64,000 nucleotides of DNA. Origin: Codonopsis lanceolata (Eukaryota; Streptophyta; Magnoliopsida; Asterales; Campanulaceae). Of this stretch, positions 22,601-34,296 are shown piece after piece. The notes beneath the pieces are model-generated. The model was not told where the DNA came from, did not search any database, and was given only the letters and a program-made list of their open reading frames with translations. The position numbers and the translations under genes are program-made. Position 1 is the first letter of the stretch, and every line of letters begins with the position of its first letter. Location: positions 78,248,556 to 78,312,555 of the forward strand of contig CM028380.1 in the NCBI GenBank assembly GCA_013146195.2, given 5' to 3'.

Positions 22601-23180
22601 AACTAGCATAACTTTTGGCATATGAAGTATTAACTCCGACAATCTAATCAAAAGTTTAGTTGATACATAATTAGACAACCAACTTGTGATGGAAAGAGGT
22701 GAAGTTTGCAGCAACCCTTGATTAAGAAATTTTTAGAATCAATAGGCACATGTATGATTTTTGCTGCGTAACTATGCATATATTGGTAAGATCATAAGTC
22801 AGAACAAGTGCACATTGTGTTTTTGGAGAGAAACAAATTCTGGAGAGCATCATGTTGACAGCTGAAAGTTAAAAGTACACATTGTGTTTATTGGCAACAT
22901 TTTGGATTACATGTTAAACTATATGGGGTTTGAGCAGGGATGGGGAAAACAGATTTTCGATCAGTACCTCAAATCTCTACAACCGGAGTATCTATTCTAG
23001 TCAAACCGAGTCCAACAATTGAGGAAGTGATTACGTAGTAAGGAATGAGTTAAGGGGTGGGGGAGCTTTGCAAGCTATGTTGGAAAAGTGCATAGAGGTT
23101 GGGAGGCAATATTGCAGGAGTGTATGACTCCTATTATATTGGATCGAGTGCTAAAAGAGTTGAGCAGGATTAGAAGGGGC
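22601..23180. repeat. Segmental-duplication flank of F-box gene 1
   Basis: Matches 30320-31190 downstream of the plus-strand pseudogene arm. Shared blocks include CTTTTGGCATATGAAG, AGTCAGAACAAGTGCAC, GACAGCTGAAAGTTA and CCGGAGTATCTATT. The F-box duplication therefore carried over 1 kb of downstream DNA. No coding function is seen. Confidence 0.7.
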
Positions 23181-23937
23181 TTCCGGTGGGATTGTGAAGC
23201 CAAGAAGAAAAAAAATATGAAAAGAAGAGGGAGGGGGTGTGTTGCAGGGGTTTCGGTGTTAGGTAAGTGTGGCCCCTTAACCCTTTGATCCTATAGTATT
23301 ACCACCATGGAAAATTTAGCTGACCATTTTTTTCAAAAAGTCTCTAAGAACGAAAAATTAGCACTGCCACCAAATAATCAAACAATGGCAAAAACCGAGG
23401 ACAATCAAGAAAATACCTGTAACGAAATTAGAAAACAAAACTAGAAATGCCACAATTCCAATAAAAGGGGGGAAAACCTTAAGATTTGAGGGGAAGGGGA
23501 AGCCACAACGAGAAAAGCTGTTTGGGGGTGATTTCTGATCTGAGTTAAATTCATAATGAAAGAAAGAGCGGGAAGGGGCAGGGATGAGTAATCCAAAATT
23601 AGAGGGGGGGATGGAAGCCACAGCGGGGAACACCAATTGGGAACAATCCTCTAGGTCGACAGCATGAAAAGGAAAGGGAACCCATGTTAAGCAAGACAAC
23701 AAGCGCTCAAAACTATCCGTCCCAAAGATTACCGAGAACAAATGACGTGAATAGGAAATGGAGAATGCCATTTGCAGTGTAACACAAGGGACAGAAACTA
23801 ACAACTTAGCCATCACAATCAACCAATTTAGAGGGAATGATCTGGGAATGTTAGGAAAAGAATTTGTGCGAAAATAGAAATAGAATAGGCTAAATAGTAC
23901 ACTAGGAAAAATGAAAGCGTTTCACGATGGTTAACAT

Positions 23938-24384
23938 TCAATGTCGTTGGAGATGAGTCTGAGTATTATCTGCTGCCTCCTTATAGGACTTAGAGTATTT
24001 ACCTTTCACTGCCTCACCCCCACTGACATGGCTGCCAAACCACTCCGCCACCAAGCCCCAGCATGCTTTCTCTGCTCCTTCAGGAATACAAAGCATACCC
24101 CACCTGCTCCTTCCCCTCACTAAAATCCTAACGAAGTTCCCAGATCTGTTTGAATCCTTTGCTACAACTACTTCGCGCCATTTCGCCTGAATCTTTCTCC
24201 AAAACACACTTTTGAAATTCTCCACTTTCCTCGGCCATTCACATACCCAACGCAACTCGTATATTGACAGAAAGATTTCATGGAGTCTCCCTCCGGATCT
24301 CTCCACCAACTTCACACACTCGAGACCTTTAAACGAGCTCCGGTGAACATCAAAAGTCTTCCTTCCTATCTGAAAACCCATCAC
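23938..24384 (-). pseudogene. LINE/retroelement-associated N-terminal ORF fragment
   Basis: The 148-codon minus frame has the pattern F-x-IGRKTFDV, KLVERSGGRLHEIFL, LRWVCEW, then AKDSNRSGNFVRI and LCIPEGAEKACW. I recall this layout (a VERxxG...EIFL start, then a G/x-F-L-x-I and I/V-PEG end) from plant hypothetical proteins that precede DUF4283/zinc-knuckle regions of non-LTR elements. Upstream on the same strand (24830-24390) is a GC-richer leader. No endonuclease or RT follows, so this is a scrap. The adjacent minus ORF at 23358-23822 may be more of it but has no signature. Confidence 0.4.
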
Positions 24385-25006
24385 CCATCAAATGAAAACC
24401 CAGAAAGTACACAAGCACGATACACAATTGCTCTGAGTCTAGAGATGTGGACAAAACGAAAGCAAAACCCCTCGAAAGATAGAACAAAGACGAAACCCAA
24501 CCACCAAGCCGCGATCTTCTCCCCCAGGCGACGCTGTCTGAGCACTCTGGCGAAGTTCCGGCGAGATTTAACAGGTGACGCGCCGGCACGTGAGGCGCGT
24601 ATGGACTTTATGGCGACTTTCCGGCGGCGACGAAAGGACAGAATAGGTCGCCTAGGCTTTGCGAGCTACTGTGCCTAGGTGGTGAACCTCAAAACACGTT
24701 GCAACTCCTTCAGCGACTCAAAACCTACACGAAGCGACTCAAACCCTAGTCGACTTTCGAAGAGAACAGTTCGCGAAGAGATGGAACCCTAGGCTTTCCG
24801 ACTTGGAATCATGCGAGCCGAATTACAAATTTAAATCTTCTTCGCTCAACTTGAGAGAATGACTACTTACACATGATACGAGATCATAGTTGTCAAAGGT
24901 GAGAGGCACATGAGAGGTCCATTTTTGAGGCGAAAGGCGAGGCGCCCTAAAGGCGCTCACGGAAACAATATTAAGGAAAAATAAATAAAAATGTAAAAAA
25001 TATATA

Positions 25007-25180
25007 CTCCCTCCATTCCGAGCAAAGAGCCACCATTCAATTTTTTGGAAACTTTCACTTAGAGAGTCCACTTTTAAAACTTAAGGCATAAAAGTGTCAT
25101 TTTATCACTTATGAACTACTATAAGTGTCACTTTCTTAAAAATTTAACTTTCAAACGGGGACTCTTTTGAACGGAAGGAG
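25007..25180. mobile_element. Stowaway-like MITE
   Basis: Begins CTCCCTCCATTCCGAGCAAA after TA and ends GAACGGAAGGAG. The two inverted ends and the length of about 174 bp fit Tc1/mariner-type Stowaway MITEs. Confidence 0.65.
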
Positions 25181-25253
25181 AATAAACTTAATAAATCTCA
25201 ACAAAACACATTATAAGCGAGCATAATACATAAAACTAAGTTCCAACATAATA

Positions 25254-25430
25254 CCCCTTCGTTCTGGGCAAATAGTTCTCATTTGAAAGTCAAACTTTAT
25301 AATAAAATGACACATTTAGTAGTCCATTAGTAATAAAATGGCATTTTTATGGCTTAAATTTTGAAAGTGGACTCTTTAAGTGAAACATCCCAAAATAGAA
25401 TAGTGGATTCTTTGTCCAGAGCAAAGGGAG
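25254..25430. mobile_element. Stowaway-like MITE
   Basis: Begins CCCCTTCGTTCTGGGCAAAT after TA and ends CAGAGCAAAGGGAG before TA. It shares interior sequence with the copy at 25007-25180 in the opposite orientation. Confidence 0.65.
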
Positions 25431-25985
25431 TATCAATAACACCAATTTCATCATTTATAGTTGAAATTTCAATGCAATTGATGAACTTAAACAAAAACTT
25501 AAAACAAGAAAATAAATAGCTATCAAATTTCTAATCAAAAGAGAAAAAGAGAAAAAGACAGAAAAAACAGAATAAATAACAAACAGCAACAAGTAAATAA
25601 AAGGAAGAAAACAAAAAAACTACCTGAAGTACATTTTAATGTAGTGCACAGTTCAAAATTAGAGAGGAAATTATAATATACCCTTAATATCAAAATTACA
25701 GTACAGTTTATAAATATACTTGAAGTACATTTTAAAGTACCGTACAATTCATAAATAAAAACAAAATTATTAATTTCAAAGAAAGAAATACAAAGTAATG
25801 AAAGTGAAAAAATAAGTAGTTCTATACCAAAAAAAAAGTAGAGAAAGCAAAAGATTTGAAAACAGTAGGTGAAGTTCTATACCAAAAATCAGAAAAAGAT
25901 TTGTTGCCCGAGTGTGAAGACGAGTGAGGGACAGAGAGAAAAAGGCCTACTGCAGTACTCGCAAGTCGAAACCCTACCCCCGACT

Positions 25986-26489
25986 CATAGTTACGAAAGG
26001 CGAGCGCCTCTTCGCCTGAGGTGAGAGGCGAGGCGAGGGGGTTACGCCCCTTGCATGTAAAGGCGAGGCGAGGCTGGGCGATCGCCTTTCTCGCCTTTTG
26101 ACGAGGCGAGAGGCGAGAAAAGGCGAGCAAAGGCGTACATTCTAGAAAAACCCTTAAAATATGACATACTTTTTACCTTTTTAGGGTTTTAATTTTTAAC
26201 ATGAGCCTATTAACCCCGGCCATGATGTAGCGGATGATGATGGGTTTGATTCGGGTCTTGAGTGAGGATGTTTGATGTGTTGCTAGTTGCTACTTGTTTC
26301 GTGACTTTATTAGAAGTTTTACTTAATATGTAATATGTAATTTCATCTTTTGCTATTAAATTGTAGGTTCGGATGTTGAGCAAGTTTTTTTGGATGTTGC
26401 CTTGTTGTTATTATATGTGAATTTTAACTTAATTTCATATATTATTTTCATTTATAAATGCTTTGGATTATGTTACAATAAAATTAATC

Positions 26490-26528
<39 letters not shown>

Positions 26529-26644
26529 TATTTTTTCTTAATTTATCGCCTTGTTCGCCTTTCAGTCGCCCGCCTCTCGCCTCGCCTTTCCCCTCGAAAA
26601 TGGACCTCTCGCCTGCCCCTCGCCTTCCGCCTTTAATAACTATG
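25986..26644. mobile_element. hAT MITE B nested in element A, 8-bp TSD
   Basis: 659 bp, starting CATAGTTACGAAAGGCGAG and ending (reverse complement) CATAGTTATTAAAGGCGG. It is flanked by the perfect 8-mer CCCCGACT (25978-25985 and 26645-26652). Its left end pairs with the right end of element A, and its right end with the left end of A (both contain GAGAGGTCCATTTT), so it is the same family inserted in opposite orientation. It contains the (TA)n microsatellite at 26492-26524. Confidence 0.9.
26492..26524. repeat. (TA)n microsatellite
   Basis: About 15 TA dinucleotides followed by CACACA. Confidence 0.95.
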
Positions 26645-26992
26645 CCCCGACTCAAATTGTTGAAGAGATTGAGATGTCGCACACTAGGAGTCAGAACGAT
26701 GTTTTTAGGGCTCGTCTCTTGTTCGTCTGAAGTTTGAGGAGATTTAGGGTTTCCTTTTGGGGTTCTCTATTTAAGAAAACCCAAAACTATGTCGTAATTT
26801 TTTTTTTTAGAAGGCTTTTTTTTCGCTGTTCGACTTACCTCGCCTTTTTACACGTCTCGATTCTTAAAAAGGCGAGAAAGGCGTTCGCCCCACCTCACTT
26901 CCAGCTAGTCGCCTCGCCTAGGCCTCTTCAGGCGCTGAACCCTCGCATTGCCTCTCACCTCAGGCTCGCCTCTCTCGCCTTTGACTACCATG

Positions 26993-27640
26993 TGTGAGTT
27001 TAAGTGCCGCACATGGTTTTGCCCGACACAATATAGGAAAACAATAATTGAGGGGGGGTTAATCGCGAGAATTACTACAAACAAATACACACACACACAT
27101 ATAGAGAGAGAGAAACGACCTCATGATCAAGGTTAATCTTCTCTTTCTTGAAGAAAGAGGATTCAAAATTGAGGAAAGGTCGGGCTTAATCGCAGTTGTA
27201 GACGGGCGCCAAGGGCTGAGCCAGAATGACCGCAATTGATAGAGAAGGCTCCATATTCGACAGATTTCAAGGCTGATCCACCCCGACAACAACGCTGAGA
27301 CCTAGGGTTTTTGGGCTGCTTTACGGCTATTCGAAGAAACCTCATGAAAATGACGATGAAGTCATCAACGGCAATGGAGGTGGGACAGAAGGAGGTCGTG
27401 ACCGCCATAGCTGATGTTGAGAGAGAAAGGGGATATAGAGGAAAGGGATTTAGTTTTTCAGCTACCCTAGGTGGGTAGCTAGGAACCATTATCTTCCAGC
27501 AAATATGAAGAGGTTTTTCAAAATACTAATAGACTTTTAGTTTCAAAAGGCGAAGCACAACACCTTTTTCATCGATCAGATTAACTTCTATTTTTAGAAA
27601 TAGGTTACTGACAGAAATTTTCCTTAAATAGAGACTACTC
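26993..27640. other. Unassigned stretch with GC-richer part
   Basis: 27090-27115 is a CA/GA simple repeat. A minus-strand ORF of 108 codons (27489-27163) exists but shows no domain and begins in low-complexity sequence. I do not support it as a gene. Confidence 0.4.
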
Positions 27641-27649
27641 TGCTTTTAT

Positions 27650-28950
27650 ATATATAAAGATAAAAGGAGTTTATACCTTTCACCACTCTGCTGAATTCAC
27701 TGAGAAAGTCCGTAAAGTCCACCATAACATGGCAACCTACACTCATCTGGCGGAGGAGCTGCACTCTGTATGAACTAAGCTTATGAGCAGATCTTGTAAA
27801 TGCTCGAAGTTAATACTTCACATGTCAAAAATTACTCTAGGTATTTTGATAAATTACAAATTTCTCTATTAAATGCTCGGATATGTAGTTTTGGAATCTT
27901 TTTCTTAATTTGTGACTTGTGTCTTGAAGGTAATGGTGGTGTGCACAGGCAAGGACATACACGAGGATAATGAACCAACCAGATCTTTTCAAATGAAAAA
28001 CACAAACCACGTTACAAGATAGTTCTTCAATTCAAAATTCAATCTCCCCTCCCCTAGAGTGTATGTCCACAGAAATTTAGACCCATAGCGTGAACCTATT
28101 ATCAACATACATTATCTCATTTTTAACGTTGTAATACTTGTACTAATAATCATGAGGGAAAAAGAAAAGAAAAAAAGGAAAAAACAACTTCGCAATCTTG
28201 ACTAGAATTATAAAGTAAAATTCAACTACAGAAAGAAAAACAAGTCAGGCTTCAAGAACTCTCTCATCGAATAATTGTAATGCGAAGATTTGGTTAATTT
28301 GTACTGGTCATTGCGCTGCGCTGTAAAGGCATAAACCAGTATAAGTTGCGAGACAAATGTTCATTAAAACACGGCCATACTTAATTAGAAATTGAAGCAT
28401 TGTATCTTCCCAAGTGCATCCCTTGTAATCATACACCTCAACTACCCTAATTAATGTGTTCCTCAAACATTCAAACCAATTATACGTCTTTTTGTGCTCA
28501 CTAATGGGTGATAGCACTCCCAATTATATGAAGTTAGAATTGCCTAGACTAATCCATGTCAAAAGATAGGGTAAAATCAATAAATCCAACAAACAAGTTT
28601 AAAGGAAAATAATATTAATAAGATAAGAGAACTACATTCATGAAGATAAATCGAGGATAGCCAACATAGAGAGAAAGGAAACAGCCTCCAAGTTAGGGCA
28701 ACTGTGGATGAAGAAAGCAAATCAAACATATTCTAAATCATGTAACGCCAATGGCCTCAATATCAAATGTTCTCTCTCTAATAGAGATACTAATCTCCCT
28801 GAATTTTCTGCAAGATGAATTACCTAATTACACATGAAAAACTATTAAGATAGAGCGACTTAATTGAATGTACAAATACTAACAACAGAGAGCTTGAAGA
28901 GAAATGAGCACGCAACCGCTTACACTTACAACCTTAGTTGACCAAAGTTC
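27650..28950 (-). pseudogene. F-box/FBD pseudogene, 5'-truncated (left arm of inverted pair)
   Basis: On the minus strand this follows gene 1 from the last ~20 bases of exon 1 (28950-28905, containing TTGGTCAACTAAGGTT), through intron 1 (TCATTTCTCTTCAAGCTC), exon 2 (about 28825-28650, GGCCATTGGCGTTACATGAT) and intron 2, to exon 3. Exon 3 at 28523-28308 still encodes FBD-like ECLRNTLIRVVEVYDYKG and LQFLIKYGRVL. It then continues into the 3' UTR and flank (28300-27650). The F-box and LRR exon is missing. Several in-frame and splice differences make it non-functional. Its 3' part is an inverted copy of the arm that starts at 28985. Confidence 0.85.
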
Positions 28951-28984
28951 TCATGAATCAAATCAAATCAAATCAAATATACCT

Positions 28985-31190
28985 GTCATGACTATACCAG
29001 TACAGTACAGCACAACGCAACGACCGCTACAAATTCAGAGAGCTTCCCCAAATTTCTGCATTTCAATTATACGATCATCGGACAGAATTCTTAGACCCTG
29101 ACTTGTTTTTTTCTTTCTGAAGTTGAATTTTGCTTTATAATTCTAGTCAACACTGCGAAGTTGTTTTTTTCTTTTCTTTCTTTTATTCCACATGATGATT
29201 AGTACAAGTATTAAAACGTTAAAAATTAAAAAATGTAGGTTGATACTAGATTTGCTAAGGGTGCTAAATTTTAAGAGGATAGACAGTCCACGGGAAGGGA
29301 GGTTGAACTTGAATTGAAGATCTAGCTTGTTGACGTCATTGTGTTTTTCACTCGAGAAAGTCCGGTTGGTTCATTATCCTCGGGTAAGCCCTTGCCTGTG
29401 CACACAACCATTACCATCAAGACACGTATCCACATAAACTTCGCCGGTGTCACAAATTTTAACTATTACATAAAAAAATTAGAAATTACAATTGTCCCTT
29501 ACGCGTTTTAACACATTGAATTACATCATTATCTGTAGCGCTCATTAACAAATCTTTTTTAATAAAACAAACAAGAGTCATTTAAAAATTGTTCGGACAT
29601 TCGTGAATCCCAACTGTAACGCAACAAAGAAACAAATTCCAGTAAATTCATCATAGTATTTTGAATAAACCAAAATTCAAAAATCACCATATAAACCAAA
29701 ATTCAGAATCAGAACTTCAGATTTCAGACCAAAAATCATCATATAAACCAGCAAATTCTTCATATAAACCAAAATTCAAAAATCAAAAGCCCTAATTTGG
29801 AATAAATAGATAGAATAAGATTGAAGAGAGAAAGTGATTTACCTCTCCGGGTTCAGGCGCTCCGCCTCTCCCCGAATCGGTGACTCCCTTCCTTGAGAGA
29901 AACTGAGAAAGAGACTGAGTCCTGCTCCTGCGGCTCGCCGGCTCCTGCGCAGCGCTCCTGCCGTCCTGCTCCACAGCTCCTGCCGTCGCCGTCGGTCCTG
30001 CGCTTGCTTCGGCCTTCAGTCGCACACTGTCGCAGCAAGTTTTCTTTTGCGCTGCTGTTTTGCCTTCTGTTTGCCCGTGTGCAAAGGACTAAGAACTAAC
30101 CTAGGGTTTGGGGAAAAAATTTGGGCGGTGTCACCTCCATAAAAGACGCCGTTTTGTATGGTAAAAAGTAAATAAAAAAAAGTTGAGTGGTGCACTTGCC
30201 CCCTAGGTGTGATACATCCGTCCGCCCCTGCACGTATCACAAATTAAGAGAAAGGTTCAATAACTACAACTCCGAGCACTTAGTAAAGAAAGTTTAATTT
30301 ATCAAACTAGCTAAACTAACTTTTGGCATATGAAGCATTAACTCCGAGCATTTAAAAGATCTACTCATAAGTTTAGTTGATACATATTTAGACAAAAAAC
30401 CAGTGATGGAAAGAAGTGAAGTTTACATCCACCCTTTAATTAAAAAATTATTAGAATTAATAGGCAAATGTAAAAAATTTGCTTCTATATGAACACGTAC
30501 AATAAAGTTTAAACAAGAACAAATTATTCCATAAGCAACAACTAACTCCATAAAAGGTACGTACATGCTCGAAGCACTTCATGTAACTCACAAAAGCGGA
30601 TTGTCTACTTCATGCAACTCATAGAAAAGACTCTTACATTGTTGCAATATACACAAAAAAGCTTTAGTTCAATCTTGGGGTATTGTCAATATGTGGGTGA
30701 AATCAAGGAGTGTGGCCGCTCCTTGGCCAGACAAGTGCAACATTAAATTCATAAAGAAAAGGTTGGCACATTTTGAATAAGGCCATTACAGACTTTCACA
30801 GTGAATTCAGCAGAGTGGTGAAAGGTATAAACTATAAACTCCTTATATAATCCAAAAAAATAACTAACCAAAACAATTTGTCAGAGGTCCTCATAAATAA
30901 GTCAGAACAAGTGCACGTAGTCATTCTTGGAGATGAGCAAATCGTGGAGAGACAGCTGAAAGTTATAGTTACAAAGCAAGAGTCGGAATGCAAATGAGTA
31001 AGTTTCTTTGCAATTCTTGGATTATATGTTAAATAATATGGTTATGGAGAGCACCTTTCTACAGCCGGAGTATCTATTTAAATGGAGTCCAACAACTAAA
31101 GAAAAGTGATTATGTAGCAAGAAATGAAGCAGGGAGAGGGGAGGGGAGCTATGCTGAAAAAATCTGAGGAAGGGCGGCATTGCAGGAGTG
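28985..31190 (+). pseudogene. F-box/FBD pseudogene 3' end and flank (right arm of inverted pair)
   Basis: 28985-29075 encodes the last ~20 codons of the FBD exon (QIQRASPNFCISII, compare QLQRASPNLRITII in gene 1). It then runs through the 3' UTR (29080-29430), is interrupted by an 800-bp hAT element, and resumes at 30239 with ATCACAAATTAAGAGAAAGG. The downstream flank matches that of gene 1 up to about 31190. Its 5' end faces that of the left arm across about 35 bp of TCAAATCAAA repeat. Not coding. Confidence 0.8.
29431..30230 (-). mobile_element. 800-bp hAT insertion in the pseudogene UTR, 8-bp TSD
   Basis: The perfect 8-mer CACGTATC flanks it (29423-29430 and 30231-30238), and the uninterrupted order is seen in gene 1 and in the left arm. 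Read on minus it starts CAGGGGCGGACGGATGTATC, a typical plant hAT end. The other end (29431 onward, CACATAAACTTCGCCGGTGT) matches it only weakly. The segment 30070-29850 is GC-rich and reads on minus as a leader followed by an open frame rich in Arg/Ala, then AT-rich intron-like sequence. That resembles the promoter and 5' end of a larger autonomous element; no transposase domain is present. Confidence 0.85.
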
Positions 31191-31872
31191 TTAGTGGGCG
31201 TGTGGGACTCGGGCGTCAAGGGAGTGGATGTAAGGTGGAACCAATTATTATTGTTATTATCATTATTATTGCAATTCTTGGATTATATGTTAAATAGTAT
31301 TCAATTGGTGGTGGAAGAAAAGTACATACCTACTGATGTGCCTAAAAGAATGGGGCAGTTAGCTATATATGTTATGGATGGTTCAAAAAGATCAAGAATT
31401 CTTCTGGAAAGAAATGGTATGTGGTTTTATTGCTGCTGTCCAGCATCTGCTAATTAAACTCTTTGACGGCCAGAAATGCACTTATTTAGAAATTCATAAA
31501 AATAAAAAAAGTACTAGGAGGCTAAAAAGCTATTTGATCTATCTTCAACCAGAGCAGAAACAAAACCATTGAAAAGGTTACTAAGGAAAAAAATGTGATA
31601 TCTAATAGTCTGGCAAAAATGGAGGTAAGAATTAGTCTTTCCTTTTTTTTGTGCAAGGTGGGAGTAGTGCTTATAACCCCATTTTTCTTTAATTTAAGAA
31701 AGAAAATATACATTTACTGTAGCATATGTAGATTATACGGTCAATAAGGTACAAGCAAATGTTAACAAAAATAAATAAATTGCTACTAAAAACATTCAGG
31801 ACGTTATTACAGAACACATTCAATTATGATTCATACGAAAACAAAACCAATTCCAGATTATCTAACACAATA
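31191..31872. other. Unassigned sequence after the pseudogene arm
   Basis: Contains a (TTA)n-like run at 31240-31270 and a plus ORF (31188-31457) with DVPKRMGQLAIYVMDGSKRS. This faintly recalls the SAUR-family motif VPKGxLAVYVG but lacks its other conserved parts. No gene is called. Confidence 0.3.
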
Positions 31873-32032
31873 CTCCCTCCGTCCAAAAAATAGTCCTTTT
31901 TTTCTGTTTGTCCCAAAAGAATTATCTTATTTTTTAAAATGGTAATAATTATAGAGTAATAAAACGCTAAAGCAAGTAAGTCATCTTAAAAATTCTGATT
32001 TGTCAAATGAAACTATTTTTTAGGGACAGAGG
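31873..32032. mobile_element. Stowaway-like MITE
   Basis: CTCCCTCCGTCCAAAAAATA follows TA, and TTTTTTAGGGACAGAGG precedes TA. The length of about 160 bp and the ends fit the family at 52116-52373. Confidence 0.7.
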
Positions 32033-32443
32033 TAAGACAGGTGGGTTAGGTCAAAACCACGTACAATCCGGGATAAAAGTGAGTCAGGTCAATATGAGTC
32101 AGTCGCAAGACGGGTTGACCATTTTGTGCGTGCACAGGAGTTTGTGAATGTGTAAAAATTAACCTAAACTTCAATGCAAAATACATCCAAAAATCTTGTT
32201 TTCTCAGGACTCAACCTGCTTATTCGACCTCATAGAACATGCAAACGGTCAATGTCTGGACAGGGAGCTTACCCCTCTTTGGAAGCACCTTATTACCAAT
32301 ACTGAATATACATATGTAGATCCTCTTCTAGTAATAGCAATTACATCCAAAAGCCTCAATACATCTTTCTCAACTTCAATATAAATAAATATATACAACA
32401 CACACACTCACATATATATATACACATTACACACCAAAAAAAA
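32033..32443. other. AT-rich intergenic DNA
   Basis: No gene is seen. A TA/CA simple repeat lies at 32385-32435. Confidence 0.5.
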
Positions 32444-32932
32444 GGTAAATTACTAATAACCCCATTGAAGTATGGGTTGGGTTTAAATTGCCCCCTCAAC
32501 TACTAATTGAAACAACCTGCCCCTTCAACAATAGCATTTTCTTTAATCGCAACTTTTGTTTAGGCATTACCATTTAAGTTGACGTAAAATGCCCACCTGA
32601 GATCATGTGATATCTTTAAATGTTTTTTACCCTAATGTCATTTTAGTATTTCAATTAACTATTTTACCCTTTTTGCTATAAGAGCATATTTGTACCTACA
32701 AATGGTCTATGTAAATGATTGCTTATCTTTATTTTAAATATTATGGTAAAATATTACATAAATATGGTCATGTGAGTCATAGTTGGGAAAATTCCGGTAA
32801 TTCAAATGGCAGTGCCTAAAGAGAAAGTCCAATTTAAGAAAATCCCATAGTTGAGCACATTGCTTCAATTAATAGTTGGGGTGAGCAATTCAAACTTGAC
32901 ACATAATTGAGGGGTTTCACTTGTAATTTACC
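32444..32932. mobile_element. TIR element, about 489 bp
   Basis: Left GGTAAATTACTAATAACCCC and right (reverse complement) GGTAAATTACAAGTGAAACC are inverted ends, flanked by AAAAAAA-type sequence on both sides. Its interior has no ORF. A MULE-type MITE is possible; the class is not proven. Confidence 0.6.
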
Positions 32933-34296
32933 GAAAAAAAGGAGTTTCATCCCTAGCAAAACTTGGTTGGAAGTAAATTGAGAGGTACAGTACATGAATG
33001 GCATCCAGAATATATAAGTTCGACAGAAGCTGAGGTTTTTGGCTACTGTCGACGCAAGGGTTTATATACCAAAAACAACAAGTAAACACAAATCTTACGG
33101 TATAAAACTAAGCAAAATGCAAAATCAATAGAACTAGGGAATAGATGTAGATTATGAAACTGACCGTCGGTTGGATCCGTGTCGCAATTGATGGAGCTGG
33201 GCCATATCACCAGAATGCTTATTAACAGAAGTTTATATTCAAATACACCCCCTCACTCTTTAAACTTCCTATTTTACCCCTCACCCTGTAAATACAACCC
33301 CCTCCCTCCCTCTCACTGCCTCCCGTGATCCATCCCCTCCCATTCTTCGTCTTTTTTTCTTTCCTCCCTCCCTCCAAGCAACCATCACTTAAGCCGAACT
33401 GAAATCGAAGGATCTTACTTGTAATTCGAGACAAATCGACTCCTATTTGCAAGCCATAGGCTCGGTTTGAGGGCAATTGTGCGTGAGAGAAAGCACGGCT
33501 GGAGTGTGCGCTTGAATTGGCTGGAGATGACGAGAGGTCGAGCATTTACGGCTGGAATCATCTCCGGACTGGAAAGTGGGCGACCGTATTTGGGATGAGC
33601 TCGGCTGAAGATGAGGGAGACGGCGCGATCGGGAACCGACGACGTATCACACCTAAGGCCGCGAGATGGCTGCCACTTGGGTAGAGTAGTTGATTTGATT
33701 GGTATGGAGAGGAGAGAGATGAGAGGTAAAATGGGAAGGGATGGTTCACGGGGAGAAGTTCATTTAGCTGAATTGTCATTAAAGAATGCACACAGACGGT
33801 GTGACGGTGCATGTTCATTGTCAATTGTCACCGGAGAAGGCCTAGATTTCAAATTGGACCTGGGCCGCGTCATTGGTTTTGAACTTTTTAGTCCGACAGT
33901 TATGAACATACATCATGTATGAAGTATGAACCACGGACTACGGTACAGCACCAAATTCTTATTCATTCACGCAAATAAAAAATAAATGTGTTATACGAAA
34001 AAGTTCCCATTGTTTTCTAAATAAAAAGTCGATGATCATATAGACCCATAGACATATACAACCTTTTTAATTTGGTTTATCTAAATGTGCTTTATGATTT
34101 ATAACTTGTTATAATTTATTTTTGAATCGCTTGATTTCACTTATAATAAGATAAGTCATAAGTCATGTACAAATTACTTAAAACACATACGTGGCTATAA
34201 GTTGTAAGCAATAAGCTTAATGTTTATTTCTACTTTTCAAAAACAAGTAAGTCTTCTTCTTTATTGAAATTTTATATATTCCAAGATTACCCTTCT
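32933..34296. other. Unassigned region with overlapping spurious ORFs
   Basis: 33222-33922 is somewhat GC-rich and shows open frames on both strands, including a minus frame of 107 codons (33545-33222). None shows a domain or spliceable structure that I recognise. It may be the leader of a decayed element or lost gene. Confidence 0.35.

Larger units (their letters stand above)
24885..26992. mobile_element. hAT-like element A, host of nested insertions
   Basis: The left end CATAGTTGTCAAAGGTGAG and the right end (reverse complement CATGGTAGTCAAAGGCGAG) are inverted copies. The flanking 8-mers TACGAGAT and TGTGAGTT agree at 5 of 8 positions, as expected for an old hAT target duplication. Both subterminal zones are dense in GGCGAGGCG-type motifs. 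Inside lie two Stowaway-like MITEs and a second element of the same family (25986-26644). The ORFs within are GC-motif artefacts. Confidence 0.65.

Noticed and set aside
31188..31457. Possible SAUR gene fragment (DVPKRMGQLAIYVMDG)
   Set aside because: Only one short motif resembles SAUR proteins; the rest of the domain is missing and the frame starts in a TTA repeat.
33222..33922. Overlapping ORFs of 88-107 codons on both strands
   Set aside because: No domain, splice structure or homologue recognised; openness can be explained by the GC-richer composition.
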